DNA from: CAYJBH01 sp964370765
GTDB taxonomy: Bacteria > Bacillota > Clostridia > Oscillospirales > Ruminococcaceae
NCBI GenBank assembly: GCA_964370765.1
Contig: CAYJKW010000014.1
Location: 1 to 42,879, forward strand
Length of the DNA stretch: 42,879 nt
Direction: 5' to 3'
A model generated the notes under the pieces. It had not been told where the DNA came from. It did not search any database and was given only the letters and a program-made list of their open reading frames with translations. Position numbers and translations under genes: made by a program. This document shows, in pieces, positions 15,275-22,935 of this stretch. Position 1 is the stretch's first letter; each line of letters begins with the position of its first letter.

Positions 15275-16245
15275 ATCACAAGGAAAATATATATGCAGAT
15301 TGACGAATAAAACTTGGCCTTGTGCAGGTATCGTTTCAACTTGAAAGGGGTGAGTCCAATGGATACGCTTACAGAGATATCTAGTTTGGTTACCCGTATG
15401 CCTAAAACAAAATAAGCAATTAGGTAAGGATGATGGATTGTGTGCAGATAGCAAAGGTGAAAAATCTGCAAGTTATTTATGAGCTTAGTGATATTTAGCT
15501 CAACACTACGGCAAAGTGCCGAATACACAATCAATTTAATGTTATATACGGGTAGCAAACGGTCAAAACCGTGGTGCAGAATAATTCGTAACAGATAACG
15601 TATAACGAATGGGATATTAGATATTTACCACTCAACCAAAAGTTGGTTGTCGACCATTAATATAAGAAAAGACTGCTATAGTCTTACAATAACTATAGGT
15701 GAGGTGTATTAGAATAGTTTACCGGTACTGTGATTTATATCGGTAGCATCAATATCATTTCCGGTGGATACCGCTTAAAACCTTAAGTTTATACTTATTA
15801 AGCGATTATATGCATTGTATAAAATTGAATATAATGGTAATACTTATAAGACTGTATCTTAACAAAAAATGCTTTAATGATTACATAGGAACAAAAGAAC
15901 TATTGACATCAGATATATTTGGTAATAGAGCATTTTCCCTCACAGGTGAGATAAGATTAGCTGGTAAATGTGTATATGTAATCGTATATCAGCTTTAGTA
16001 GGATATCAGATAGTTACATTGTTCGTTTTCAAAGTTTACTTTTTAGCTCTTTAAAATAACGGATATAAAATGTATGTTTAGCGGCTGAATTTACTCACAG
16101 AGGAACACAGTACAGATCAAAAATATATCTTTAAAATTGGATGAAGTGGGTCATTAATATAGATAAATAGGTTAGATACAGACTGCAAAATACATTATAA
16201 ACTATCAAAAAACTACTCTTAGCGAAAGCCAAGAGTAGTTTTTTT
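15275..16245 (+). ncRNA. Large structured non-coding RNA, class unassigned
   Basis: A transcript of roughly 970 nt is predicted from the consensus promoter at 15241-15268 to the intrinsic terminator at 16207-16245. It has no plausible coding frame. The first ~550 nt fold by eye into nested helices: 15389-15400 with 15545-15556 (9 Watson-Crick pairs plus flanking pairs) encloses a hairpin 15401-15405/15420-15424 and a helix 15436-15443/15525-15532, which itself closes three hairpins (15444-15449/15464-15469, 15480-15485/15497-15502, 15509-15513/15517-15521). Further hairpins: 15559-15563/15568-15572, 15584-15589/15605-15610, 15633-15639/15643-15649, 15676-15682/15692-15698, 15720-15725/15740-15745 and 15772-15778/15798-15804. 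The 3' third looks less structured. Size, promoter and isolation resemble ornate large bacterial RNAs such as OLE, GOLLD and ROOL, but I cannot match it to any of them from memory. It is not tmRNA, RNase P RNA, SRP RNA or a group II intron by conserved motifs. Confidence 0.65.
16207..16245. terminator. Intrinsic terminator ending the non-coding RNA, also usable leftward
   Basis: Arms 16207-16220 and 16231-16244 pair perfectly and a run of seven T closes the right arm. The left arm begins with six A (16207-16212), so the structure can also terminate leftward transcription of the gene ending at 16219, whose stop codon lies in the hairpin. Confidence 0.85.
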
Positions 16246-16596
16246 CTTGTTATGTTTTTTGCTGTTTCTTGTTTTACAAAAGAGATAGATAACCAATAAG
16301 ATTACTGTCGGAATATTATATAGAATTATTGTTGTAATAACATTAAATGCAGTTTGCTCATTGTTGTGTTCTTGCTTTTCGGTAGCAGGATTTTCTGCAG
16401 TATGTTCGGCCGATGCAATCTGCTCTGCAAGCGATTGGTTTGAGTTAAGTGGAACATTCAATAAATTTACGATAGAAAAGATTACACAGATGGCTGGCAA
16501 TATAAACCCCGGTAGTTTATCCCTACCACTTGAAAGATAAAACTGTAATATTGCCGCCCCGATAATAACCGCTACAATTAACAATACTTTTGTCAT
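16219..16596 (-). CDS. Small membrane protein of unknown function
   Basis: 125 aa, not recognised. Three hydrophobic segments: about 3-21, 29-48 and 87-109, with a polar Glu/Asn/Gln-rich loop (about 55-82) between the second and third and a very basic tail (KTRNSKKHNKKKTT). ATG 16596 has AAAGGGT 7-8 nt upstream. It is convergent with the non-coding RNA and shares its terminator. A possible promoter lies about 260 nt upstream (16858-16887), giving a long leader. Codon use looks like its neighbours. It may be genuine but lineage-specific. Confidence 0.65.
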   Translation of the reverse strand: MTKVLLIVAVIIGAAILQFYLSSGRDKLPGFILPAICVIFSIVNLLNVPLNSNQSLAEQIASAEHTAENPATEKQEHNNEQTAFNVITTIILYNIPTVILLVIYLFCKTRNSKKHNKKKTTLGFR

Positions 16597-17005
16597 GATA
16601 ATTTACCCTTTAAGTAAAAAATGTTTATGCCTGTAGACAATCTCCCAACTTACTAAAAAATAATCCTAAAAATCGCTAAAGATCAGTTTGCGTATGTTAT
16701 TAGCCAATGTCTATCCTATTATTATGTAATGCACCGATACAGCCCCTTTAATAGTGGTTTATCCATATACAAAAAAGCAGGACTTTTTTGCACGTGCTTG
16801 TTCTATATCGCATGGCCCCATAGTGTAGTAACTTATTTACAATAACTGTTAGCATAATATATAACATAAAAAGTATGTGCTTGTCAACAATAGCAGTTTG
16901 TAAGAAATTGACTATGTTTTTTAATTTTTTTTCATATTTAGTGGAAATTTGATTAAAAACGTGCTAATATATCTATATATGTATTTTTCTATTAATAGGT
17001 GAAAC
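16597..17005. other. Gene-free 409-nt region with a probable leftward leader RNA
   Basis: No open frame with a ribosome-binding site is seen. On the minus strand TTGACA (16887-16882) and TATATA (16863-16858) lie 18 nt apart, predicting a roughly 255-nt leader for the gene at 16596. Within it 16770-16777 and 16783-16790 form an 8-bp hairpin, and 16634-16639 can pair with 16708-16713. I do not recognise a known riboswitch. The right end presumably holds the rlmB promoter. Confidence 0.45.
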
Positions 17006-17737
17006 TTGATAAATACCGATTATATATTCGGAAAAAACTCTGTAGAGACATTATTAAAAGGTAACGACACAGTTGATACCCTTTATATTTCTAATTCGAT
17101 GGAGCGTAGAACAGCTTCATTTTTCGAGGCTCTCGCAAAAGAAAAAGCTGCGGTTGTAAAATATCTTCCGGTTCAAAAGATGGATTTTATGGTTGGTGGA
17201 AATAAGCATCAGGGAGTTATAGCTACTGCTGCGGAGATAGAGTATCTTTCATTAGGTGACCTTGAAACATTTGCAACGGAGACAGAAAATGCAACATTTC
17301 TTCTTCTAGACGAGATTAATGACCCACATAACCTTGGTGCGATGATTCGTACAGCATATCTTTTTGGGGTGACTGCAGTGGTTATTGGTAAGCGTGGAGG
17401 CTGCTCTGTAACCCCGACTGCAATAAAGGCTTCGGCCGGTGCCGCACTAAAAACCCCTATAGTAAGGGTTTCTAATATGGGCGAAGCAGTACGTCGCTTA
17501 AAGGAAAATATGGTGTTTGTCTATGCAGCAGATTCGCAGGGCAACACAGTAGAGCAGATGGATCCCTCTGGCAAGATAGCTCTTGTCATGGGTAGCGAGG
17601 GAAAGGGTGTTTCTCCGCTTATTAAAAAGCTGTGTGATGGACATATATCAATCGAACAGCGCAAGGATGACACGATTGACAGCTTAAATGTATCGGTAGC
17701 AGCCGGAATTATATTACAAAAGATGAAACGTTTATAA
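17006..17737 (+). CDS. rlmB: 23S rRNA/tRNA 2'-O-ribose methyltransferase, RlmB/TrmH family
   Basis: SpoU-class SAM-dependent methyltransferase, 243 aa. The N-terminal ~75 residues form the substrate-binding domain (YIFGKNSVETLL, NKHQGVIA). The knotted catalytic domain has motif 1 LLDEINDPHNLGAMIRTA (about 99-116), motif 2 ALVMGSEGKGVS (about 192-203) and motif 3 DSLNVSVAAGIIL (about 223-235). RlmB methylates G2251 of 23S rRNA; in Firmicutes close relatives (YacO) may have other targets. The start is TTG 17006 with AGGTGA just upstream; no ATG is nearby. The next gene begins 30 nt later and may be in the same operon. Confidence 0.92.
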   Translation: MINTDYIFGKNSVETLLKGNDTVDTLYISNSMERRTASFFEALAKEKAAVVKYLPVQKMDFMVGGNKHQGVIATAAEIEYLSLGDLETFATETENATFLLLDEINDPHNLGAMIRTAYLFGVTAVVIGKRGGCSVTPTAIKASAGAALKTPIVRVSNMGEAVRRLKENMVFVYAADSQGNTVEQMDPSGKIALVMGSEGKGVSPLIKKLCDGHISIEQRKDDTIDSLNVSVAAGIILQKMKRL

Positions 17738-17767
17738 TCTATATAAACAGCTTTAAGAGGTGAAGTG

Positions 17768-20527
17768 GTGCAGGATAATTTCAAGAAGCAGGATGGCAGT
17801 ATTGAGGATATATTAAATCAGGTTCGTAAAAAAAAGCAGGAAGAGTTTTCACAGCAGTCAGATACATTAAAAAGTTCTGCTGGTAAAACTCCTTATAAGC
17901 CTGTGTTTTCCCCGCAGTATGAAGAGGATCCGGATATTGCCTTTACAACCCCACCGGCAGTAAAGCTAGAGACGACCCAAAGGCCAAAGCCAAGTGGTCC
18001 TGTTTTTGGTGAAAAGCCACCAGTAAAGGAAATACCTATACCACCACCGGCTAACAATAAAGGTCACGGTGTAGTTACCGGACTGTTAAATTCGCTTGAG
18101 CGACCCGGTAAACCAAGCGTTAAGCCTTCTATACCTACGCCTACAGTTGAGCCAAAACCGATACAGGTTAATATGGCGCAACCAAAGCCTGCTCAACCTG
18201 CTACACCTATACAGCCGGTCGTAACGGCACCAAAACTCCAAGCACCTCCGGTTGCAGCGGATATAGAACCGGAGAAACCGATAGTGGTAGAGCCATTGAT
18301 TGAAAAGCCTGTTGCTACACCGGTAATAAGCGAGACGTTTACTCCGCCTGCACCTGCTGTTCAGAAAAAAAGGCGTAGCACAACTACATATATTCCAAAA
18401 GAAAAGGTTATTACAAAGGAGGTTGCGAAGCCTACTGTAAAAGATCTTTTAGAACTTGAAAAACAGATGGATGCTATGGAGGGTGATAGTACAAAATCAT
18501 CAGCCATATCGGATGACGATATCACTATAACAGATACAGGTTCGGTAAGCACCAGAACCGGATCAATTAGGGTTGAGGATTTTGACAACGAGAGATTTTA
18601 CCAGTTCTTTAGCTCGACTGTTGCTGTTGATAAGGATATGCTTAAAAGTCCCACTAAAAAGAAGCGTAACCGTCCACGTAACTATTTCAATACAACCAGT
18701 ATTAATACTGGTGATTTTCCAAAATCTGAATCATTTGTAACACCAAGCGAGGAAGGCGAATCATTTATCGAGGAGCCGGTGCAGGAGGTAGTTGTTGATG
18801 ATTATAATGAACTTACCGATGCAGCAGGTATATTGGAAGATCTAAAAAAGATGCGTCGCCTAGCAGCATTTAGATTTATAATAACGGTAATTCTTACAGC
18901 TGCTGTAGCATACCTTTCCGCTTCGCTAATATATGTAATGCCATTACCACCAATATTTGAAGGTGCTAACTCCAATACAACACTGTATATTGCCCTCATA
19001 TCCTTAATGATTGTCAACATAATAGCGGCATTTCCCACATTTGGCCGTGGATTTACCGGGCTATTTACTATTCCCACACAGGATAGCTTTGTATTCTTAT
19101 CAATGTTTGGTGCAATTACACAGATTGCTGTTTTAGCAATAACATCTTCATCAGCTATCGCACAGGATGTGACAATTTTTGCTCCCTTTGCGATGCTGGC
19201 ATATTCTGTAAATGCCTTGGGGCGTTGGTTACAGATGCAAGGGATAACGGATAACTTTTCTATCGCAAGCGAGGGCTATGACCATTCGGCGGCCTATCTG
19301 GTCAATAACAGGGAGGCTGTACTAAAGCTTACCTCAGGAATAAAGGAAGAATACCCCGAGCTTATGCTCTCACGCCCTACAGCTCTTGTTAAGAATTTTT
19401 TACGTCAAAGCTTTAGTCCGCATAGTAGCGATAAAAATGGTAAACGCTTTGGGTTAATACTTTTTTTTGTTGCTATTGCATGCTCGCTGATGACCTATTT
19501 CCTTTCGGATGCAAACTTAATAAGAACAATAACAGTTTTTACGGCTGTACTTGTTATCTCCGCCCCATTAGCGGCAATTTTTGTGCAGGTTCTGCCAACA
19601 GTATTTATGAACAAAAGTGCTTCACGCGTGGGTGCTATAATACCCGGATGGGAGGCGATTGAGGGTATAGGAAAAACAACAGCCGTAATGTTAAATGCAC
19701 ATGATATTTTTCCACCTACAACTGTTAGATTACACGCAATAAAAACATTCAACAAGGAGCAAAGGGTTGACCTTGCAATTTTATACGCAGCAAGCGTATT
19801 AACAAATGCCTGCAACACCCTGCGTGATATATTCCTTTCGATGATTGAGGGCAAAACCGAAATGTTGTTCGAGGTGGAATCGTTGACCAATGAGGTCGGG
19901 TATGGTTTTACTGCATGGGTAGACGGCAAGAGAATAAATATCGGTAATCGAGAAATGATGGAAAAACATAATATTCCGTTACCATCCATGGATTTTGAAA
20001 GTAGATATTCACGCTCGGAGCGCAGTGTGATCTACCTTGCTGTATCAGGCAATTTGTACTGTATGTTCCTTGTTTCCTATGTAGCTGACGAGGAGATATC
20101 AACTACACTTAATATCCTTAGGCAGAGTGAAGTGTCGCTCCTAATACGTTCAGATGACTTTAATATTACAAGTGAACTAGTTTCACAAAAGTTTGAAATA
20201 TCGCTTGAGAATGTAAAGGTTCTTAACGGCAAGGAGGAGGAGATAGCACAGCGCTATACGAACTATCTTCCGGAAAGCGAAGGACTTATGACTCACTTTG
20301 GTAGTTTCTCCTCTTTTATTGGCGGACTAAGGGCTGCGTCCGCAGCAGAATCAGCAGAGCGAATGGCAGCTATGTTGGAGGTAGTCACGGTAGTTCTAAG
20401 TTTAATAATGACCGTGGTTTTATCGGTAACTTCGGGTCTTCACAATATGCACGGTGCTATAATACTTGCATATCAGGCGGTATGGTTAGTTATAACTGTA
20501 TTTGTAGTACTGATTAAGCGGTACTGA
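17768..20527 (+). CDS. Degenerate P-type-ATPase-like membrane protein with long disordered N-terminus
   Basis: 919 aa. Residues 1-360 are Pro/Glu/Lys-rich and look disordered and cytoplasmic. From about 368 a heavy-metal (P1B) ATPase-like layout follows: two helix pairs (about 368-455), a cytoplasmic loop, another helix pair (about 560-610), a large cytoplasmic region and two final helices. S598-A599-P600 sits where metal pumps have CPC, then GAIIPGWEAIE where they have GILIKGGEALE, then VMLNAHDIF where they have the phosphorylated DKTGT. The distance from P600 to N643 (43 residues) equals that from CPC to the catalytic Asp in CopA. The catalytic Asp is Asn, TGD is R794-S-D, and the HP and GDGxND motifs are gone, so it cannot be a working pump. 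GTG 17768 is 7 nt after GAGG; GTG 17765 is the alternative. SpoIIQ follows. Confidence 0.8.
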   Translation: MQDNFKKQDGSIEDILNQVRKKKQEEFSQQSDTLKSSAGKTPYKPVFSPQYEEDPDIAFTTPPAVKLETTQRPKPSGPVFGEKPPVKEIPIPPPANNKGHGVVTGLLNSLERPGKPSVKPSIPTPTVEPKPIQVNMAQPKPAQPATPIQPVVTAPKLQAPPVAADIEPEKPIVVEPLIEKPVATPVISETFTPPAPAVQKKRRSTTTYIPKEKVITKEVAKPTVKDLLELEKQMDAMEGDSTKSSAISDDDITITDTGSVSTRTGSIRVEDFDNERFYQFFSSTVAVDKDMLKSPTKKKRNRPRNYFNTTSINTGDFPKSESFVTPSEEGESFIEEPVQEVVVDDYNELTDAAGILEDLKKMRRLAAFRFIITVILTAAVAYLSASLIYVMPLPPIFEGANSNTTLYIALISLMIVNIIAAFPTFGRGFTGLFTIPTQDSFVFLSMFGAITQIAVLAITSSSAIAQDVTIFAPFAMLAYSVNALGRWLQMQGITDNFSIASEGYDHSAAYLVNNREAVLKLTSGIKEEYPELMLSRPTALVKNFLRQSFSPHSSDKNGKRFGLILFFVAIACSLMTYFLSDANLIRTITVFTAVLVISAPLAAIFVQVLPTVFMNKSASRVGAIIPGWEAIEGIGKTTAVMLNAHDIFPPTTVRLHAIKTFNKEQRVDLAILYAASVLTNACNTLRDIFLSMIEGKTEMLFEVESLTNEVGYGFTAWVDGKRINIGNREMMEKHNIPLPSMDFESRYSRSERSVIYLAVSGNLYCMFLVSYVADEEISTTLNILRQSEVSLLIRSDDFNITSELVSQKFEISLENVKVLNGKEEEIAQRYTNYLPESEGLMTHFGSFSSFIGGLRAASAAESAERMAAMLEVVTVVLSLIMTVVLSVTSGLHNMHGAIILAYQAVWLVITVFVVLIKRY

Positions 20528-20561
20528 TGGTAATTTAATAAAAACTAAATAGGGCATGAAT

Positions 20562-20614
20562 AAATCCACCTTTTCTGACTACACTACAAAGTACAACGCA
20601 GGAAAGGTGGATTT
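20562..20614 (+). promoter_or_regulatory. 16-bp hairpin enclosing the spoIIQ ribosome-binding site
   Basis: 20562-20577 pairs with 20599-20614 (16 bp, one G-U) across a 21-nt loop. The right arm contains AAAGGTGG (20603-20610), the ribosome-binding site for ATG 20616, so the folded mRNA would hide it. If translation instead began at ATG 20556 the hairpin would lie in coding sequence. Confidence 0.6.
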
Positions 20615-20615
20615 T

Positions 20616-21401
20616 ATGAATCAAAACAAGAATGGAGTAACAGGATATTTTAAATCAAAGGGTTTTTACATTGTATTGGTAATGTGCGTTATTGCGGCTG
20701 CCGTATCATCATATCTGGCGGTCGAGACGTTGATGGATTACTTTGTATCACAAGATGAAGAAATATTGAGTAATTCGATTGCCGGCAATAATGACATAGG
20801 TACACAGGTAGATAATCCACAAAGCGATGTTCCGATAGAGGAACCTCAAACAGATGCGCAAGTCGCTTCGTCTTCATCAACAGCACAGGAGCAGGAAGAT
20901 ATAGTTCAGGCAGAGGAGACAGTCGTCCCGGTAGACGTTCCGTCAGAATCGATACCACAGCCCGAACCAGTCCAAGCTGAACCGCAACCAGTCACTGTTG
21001 AAGCTGCTACCTTTACTATGCCGGTAGCAGGGCAGATAATTAATAACTTTAGTGACAATGAGCTTGTCTATAACGAGACGATGAATGATTGGCGTACCCA
21101 TAACGGAATTGATATAGCTGCAGCATTAGATACACCGGTAATGGCTGCCATTGGTGGTGAGGTCGTAACTATTGAGATAGATGACCTTTGGGGTGGTGTT
21201 GTAGAGATAGATACCGAGGGGGTTATAGTGCGGTATGCAGGATTAAACCACGAAATAGCAGTACAAACAGGTCAACAACTACGTTCAGGAGAGATTATCG
21301 GTAGGGTAGGAGAGGTGCCTTCAGAGCTTGCAGATGAACCCCACATTCATATTGAAGCGATAAGAGATGGAGAGTATATTGCATTTACCGATTTAAAATA
21401 A
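20616..21401 (+). CDS. spoIIQ: SpoIIQ-type M23 peptidase-like engulfment protein
   Basis: Forespore membrane protein that, with SpoIIIAH from the mother cell, forms the channel joining the two cells during engulfment. 261 aa: short cytoplasmic head, one helix (about 18-38), an acidic Pro/Gln/Ser-rich linker (about 45-135), then a LytM/M23 domain. The domain begins FTMPVAGQIINNFSDNELVYN and has DWRTHNGIDIAA and EPHIHIEA. The zinc triad H162, D166 and H245 is intact, as in Clostridioides difficile SpoIIQ and unlike B. subtilis. I chose ATG 20616 because of its stronger ribosome-binding site; an in-frame ATG at 20556 would add 20 residues. Lies 88 nt after the pseudo-ATPase gene. Confidence 0.85.
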   Translation: MNQNKNGVTGYFKSKGFYIVLVMCVIAAAVSSYLAVETLMDYFVSQDEEILSNSIAGNNDIGTQVDNPQSDVPIEEPQTDAQVASSSSTAQEQEDIVQAEETVVPVDVPSESIPQPEPVQAEPQPVTVEAATFTMPVAGQIINNFSDNELVYNETMNDWRTHNGIDIAAALDTPVMAAIGGEVVTIEIDDLWGGVVEIDTEGVIVRYAGLNHEIAVQTGQQLRSGEIIGRVGEVPSELADEPHIHIEAIRDGEYIAFTDLK

Positions 21402-21417
21402 CATGTCGATATATTGT

Positions 21418-21450
21418 ACCACCGCTACGGTTGACTGTGGCGGTGGTTTA
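21418..21450 (+). terminator. Probable terminator after spoIIQ
   Basis: 21418-21428 pairs with 21437-21447 (11 bp with one G-U, 8-nt loop), GC-rich in the middle. Only a short T run (TTT) follows, so termination may be partial. Confidence 0.55.
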
Positions 21451-21486
21451 TGGTAGAATAACAAGGTATAGAAACGGATAAAACAG

Positions 21487-22935
21487 ATGAAATATAGAAG
21501 GATGAAAAACCGATCAATCACCAAGATGGTCGCATATATTATATCCGGGTTACTGCTTGTGGTAGGCCTTGGGACTGTAGGGGTGTTAATGTTTAGTTCC
21601 TCACAAGATGAAGCTGTTTCCTCAAATTCAACAACATCTTCAACGGTTGCCGTTATCGCCGAGCCGGATAGTTCACCGGAGGTATCAAGTGCTGCTATAT
21701 CTGTGTCGACAGAGGTGGTAGCATCAAGCAGCTCAAAAACGGATAGTTCACAGCCACAGGAGTCGAGTTCGGACGGCGTATCTACTTCAGAATCAGAAGA
21801 ACAGCTACCGGCCCCTGTTACGGTTACAAATTCATCAGAATACAGGGCAGTGTGGATATCTTACCTTGAGTTAGAGGGCGTAGACATGTCAACCCAGCAG
21901 AGTTTTACCTCTGCTATGGTGACCATGCTTGATAACTGTGTGAATACCGGTATTAATACGGTTATCTTTCATGTTAGGCCGTTTGGGGATGCACTTTACA
22001 ATTCTGATATATTTCCCACAAGTCATCTTGTAACTGGAACACAGGGTGCTACGCTACCCTACGACCCACTGCAGGTAATGATTGACCTTACCCACGAAAG
22101 GGGAATGCGCATCGAGGCCTGGGTAAATCCATATCGTGTGCAGCTTAGTAGCAGTAAACCGGCTTCACTATCCTCCGGTAATCCGGCAGTAAAATATATG
22201 AATAATACAGCAACAAAGGATTATGCAGTAAGCTTTAACGGTGGAATATACTATAACCCTGCCTACCCTGAGGTCCAGGATTTAATTGTGTCGGGTGTTG
22301 TTGAGATAATAAATAGATATGATGTGGACGGTATACAGTTTGATGACTATTTTTACCCAACGACAGATGCGACCTTTGATAGTATAGCATACTCAAAACT
22401 TGGGGCAGGGAAGGATCTTGCCGCATGGCGAAGAGAAAATGTAAACTCGCTTGTTAAAAAGGTTTACGCATCAGTAAAAGCAGCCGACCCTTCAGTAGTA
22501 TTCGGAATATCTCCGCAGGGTAACAATGACAACAACTACAATACTCAGTACAGTGATGTGAATTTATGGTTATCAACGCCGGGTTATGTTGACTATATAA
22601 TGCCACAGCTATACTGGGGGTTCGATTACCTTACCGCCTCAGGGCGTACAGATTACCAATTCGTAGGCCTAACAAACCAGTGGGCCTCATATCCAAGAGC
22701 GCCGTCGGTATCGTTGTATATTGGTCTTGGAGCTTACAGGATAGGCATTGGTGATGGGGGCGCTAACGACCAATCTGAGTGGAGTACAGGCGGTAATATT
22801 GCAAGGCAGGTAGAGGCGTTGCGCAATATATCTGGTGTTTCCGGATTCGCATTATACCGCTACGACAGCCTATTTAGAAGTAGTGAGGCACTAGCTACAC
22901 AGGAGGTAGCAAACCTAAAGGCGGTATTAAACTAA
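21487..22935 (+). CDS. GHL10/DUF187 glycoside-hydrolase-like exported protein
   Basis: 482 aa, exported. A basic head and one hydrophobic helix (about 12-33) act as signal or anchor, followed by a Ser/Val/Thr-rich linker (about 36-115). The GHL10 barrel begins with SEYRAVWISYLELEGVDM and continues with NTVIFHVRPFGDALYNSDIFP, RGMRIEAWVNPYRVQ, GIQFDDYFYP (conserved acidic pair), FGISPQGNNDNN and YVDYIMPQLYWG. Bacillus YngK is a relative; activity on peptidoglycan or wall glycan is suspected but rarely shown. Position between spoIIQ and spoIID (tail-to-tail overlap of 4 nt with the latter) suggests an envelope role in sporulation, an inference. ATG 21487 has only a weak ribosome-binding site; ATG 21502 is possible. 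Confidence 0.88.
   Translation: MKYRRMKNRSITKMVAYIISGLLLVVGLGTVGVLMFSSSQDEAVSSNSTTSSTVAVIAEPDSSPEVSSAAISVSTEVVASSSSKTDSSQPQESSSDGVSTSESEEQLPAPVTVTNSSEYRAVWISYLELEGVDMSTQQSFTSAMVTMLDNCVNTGINTVIFHVRPFGDALYNSDIFPTSHLVTGTQGATLPYDPLQVMIDLTHERGMRIEAWVNPYRVQLSSSKPASLSSGNPAVKYMNNTATKDYAVSFNGGIYYNPAYPEVQDLIVSGVVEIINRYDVDGIQFDDYFYPTTDATFDSIAYSKLGAGKDLAAWRRENVNSLVKKVYASVKAADPSVVFGISPQGNNDNNYNTQYSDVNLWLSTPGYVDYIMPQLYWGFDYLTASGRTDYQFVGLTNQWASYPRAPSVSLYIGLGAYRIGIGDGGANDQSEWSTGGNIARQVEALRNISGVSGFALYRYDSLFRSSEALATQEVANLKAVLN

Noticed and set aside
15226..15558. Leftward 110-codon frame (and a shorter one in another frame) opposite the non-coding RNA
   Set aside because: No ribosome-binding site and biased, low-complexity translation; it runs antisense to the structured transcript and its strong promoter.
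15275..15880. Possibility that the structured RNA is tmRNA, RNase P RNA, SRP RNA, 6S RNA or a group II intron
   Set aside because: None of the conserved motifs I know (RNase P GAGGAAAGTCC-type core, SRP GGAAGCAGC-type loop, intron domain V, tmRNA acceptor ends) is present, and the length does not fit 6S or SRP RNA.
15810..15998. 62-codon rightward open frame inside the large RNA
   Set aside because: No ribosome-binding site, AT-driven composition, and it lies within the predicted structured transcript.
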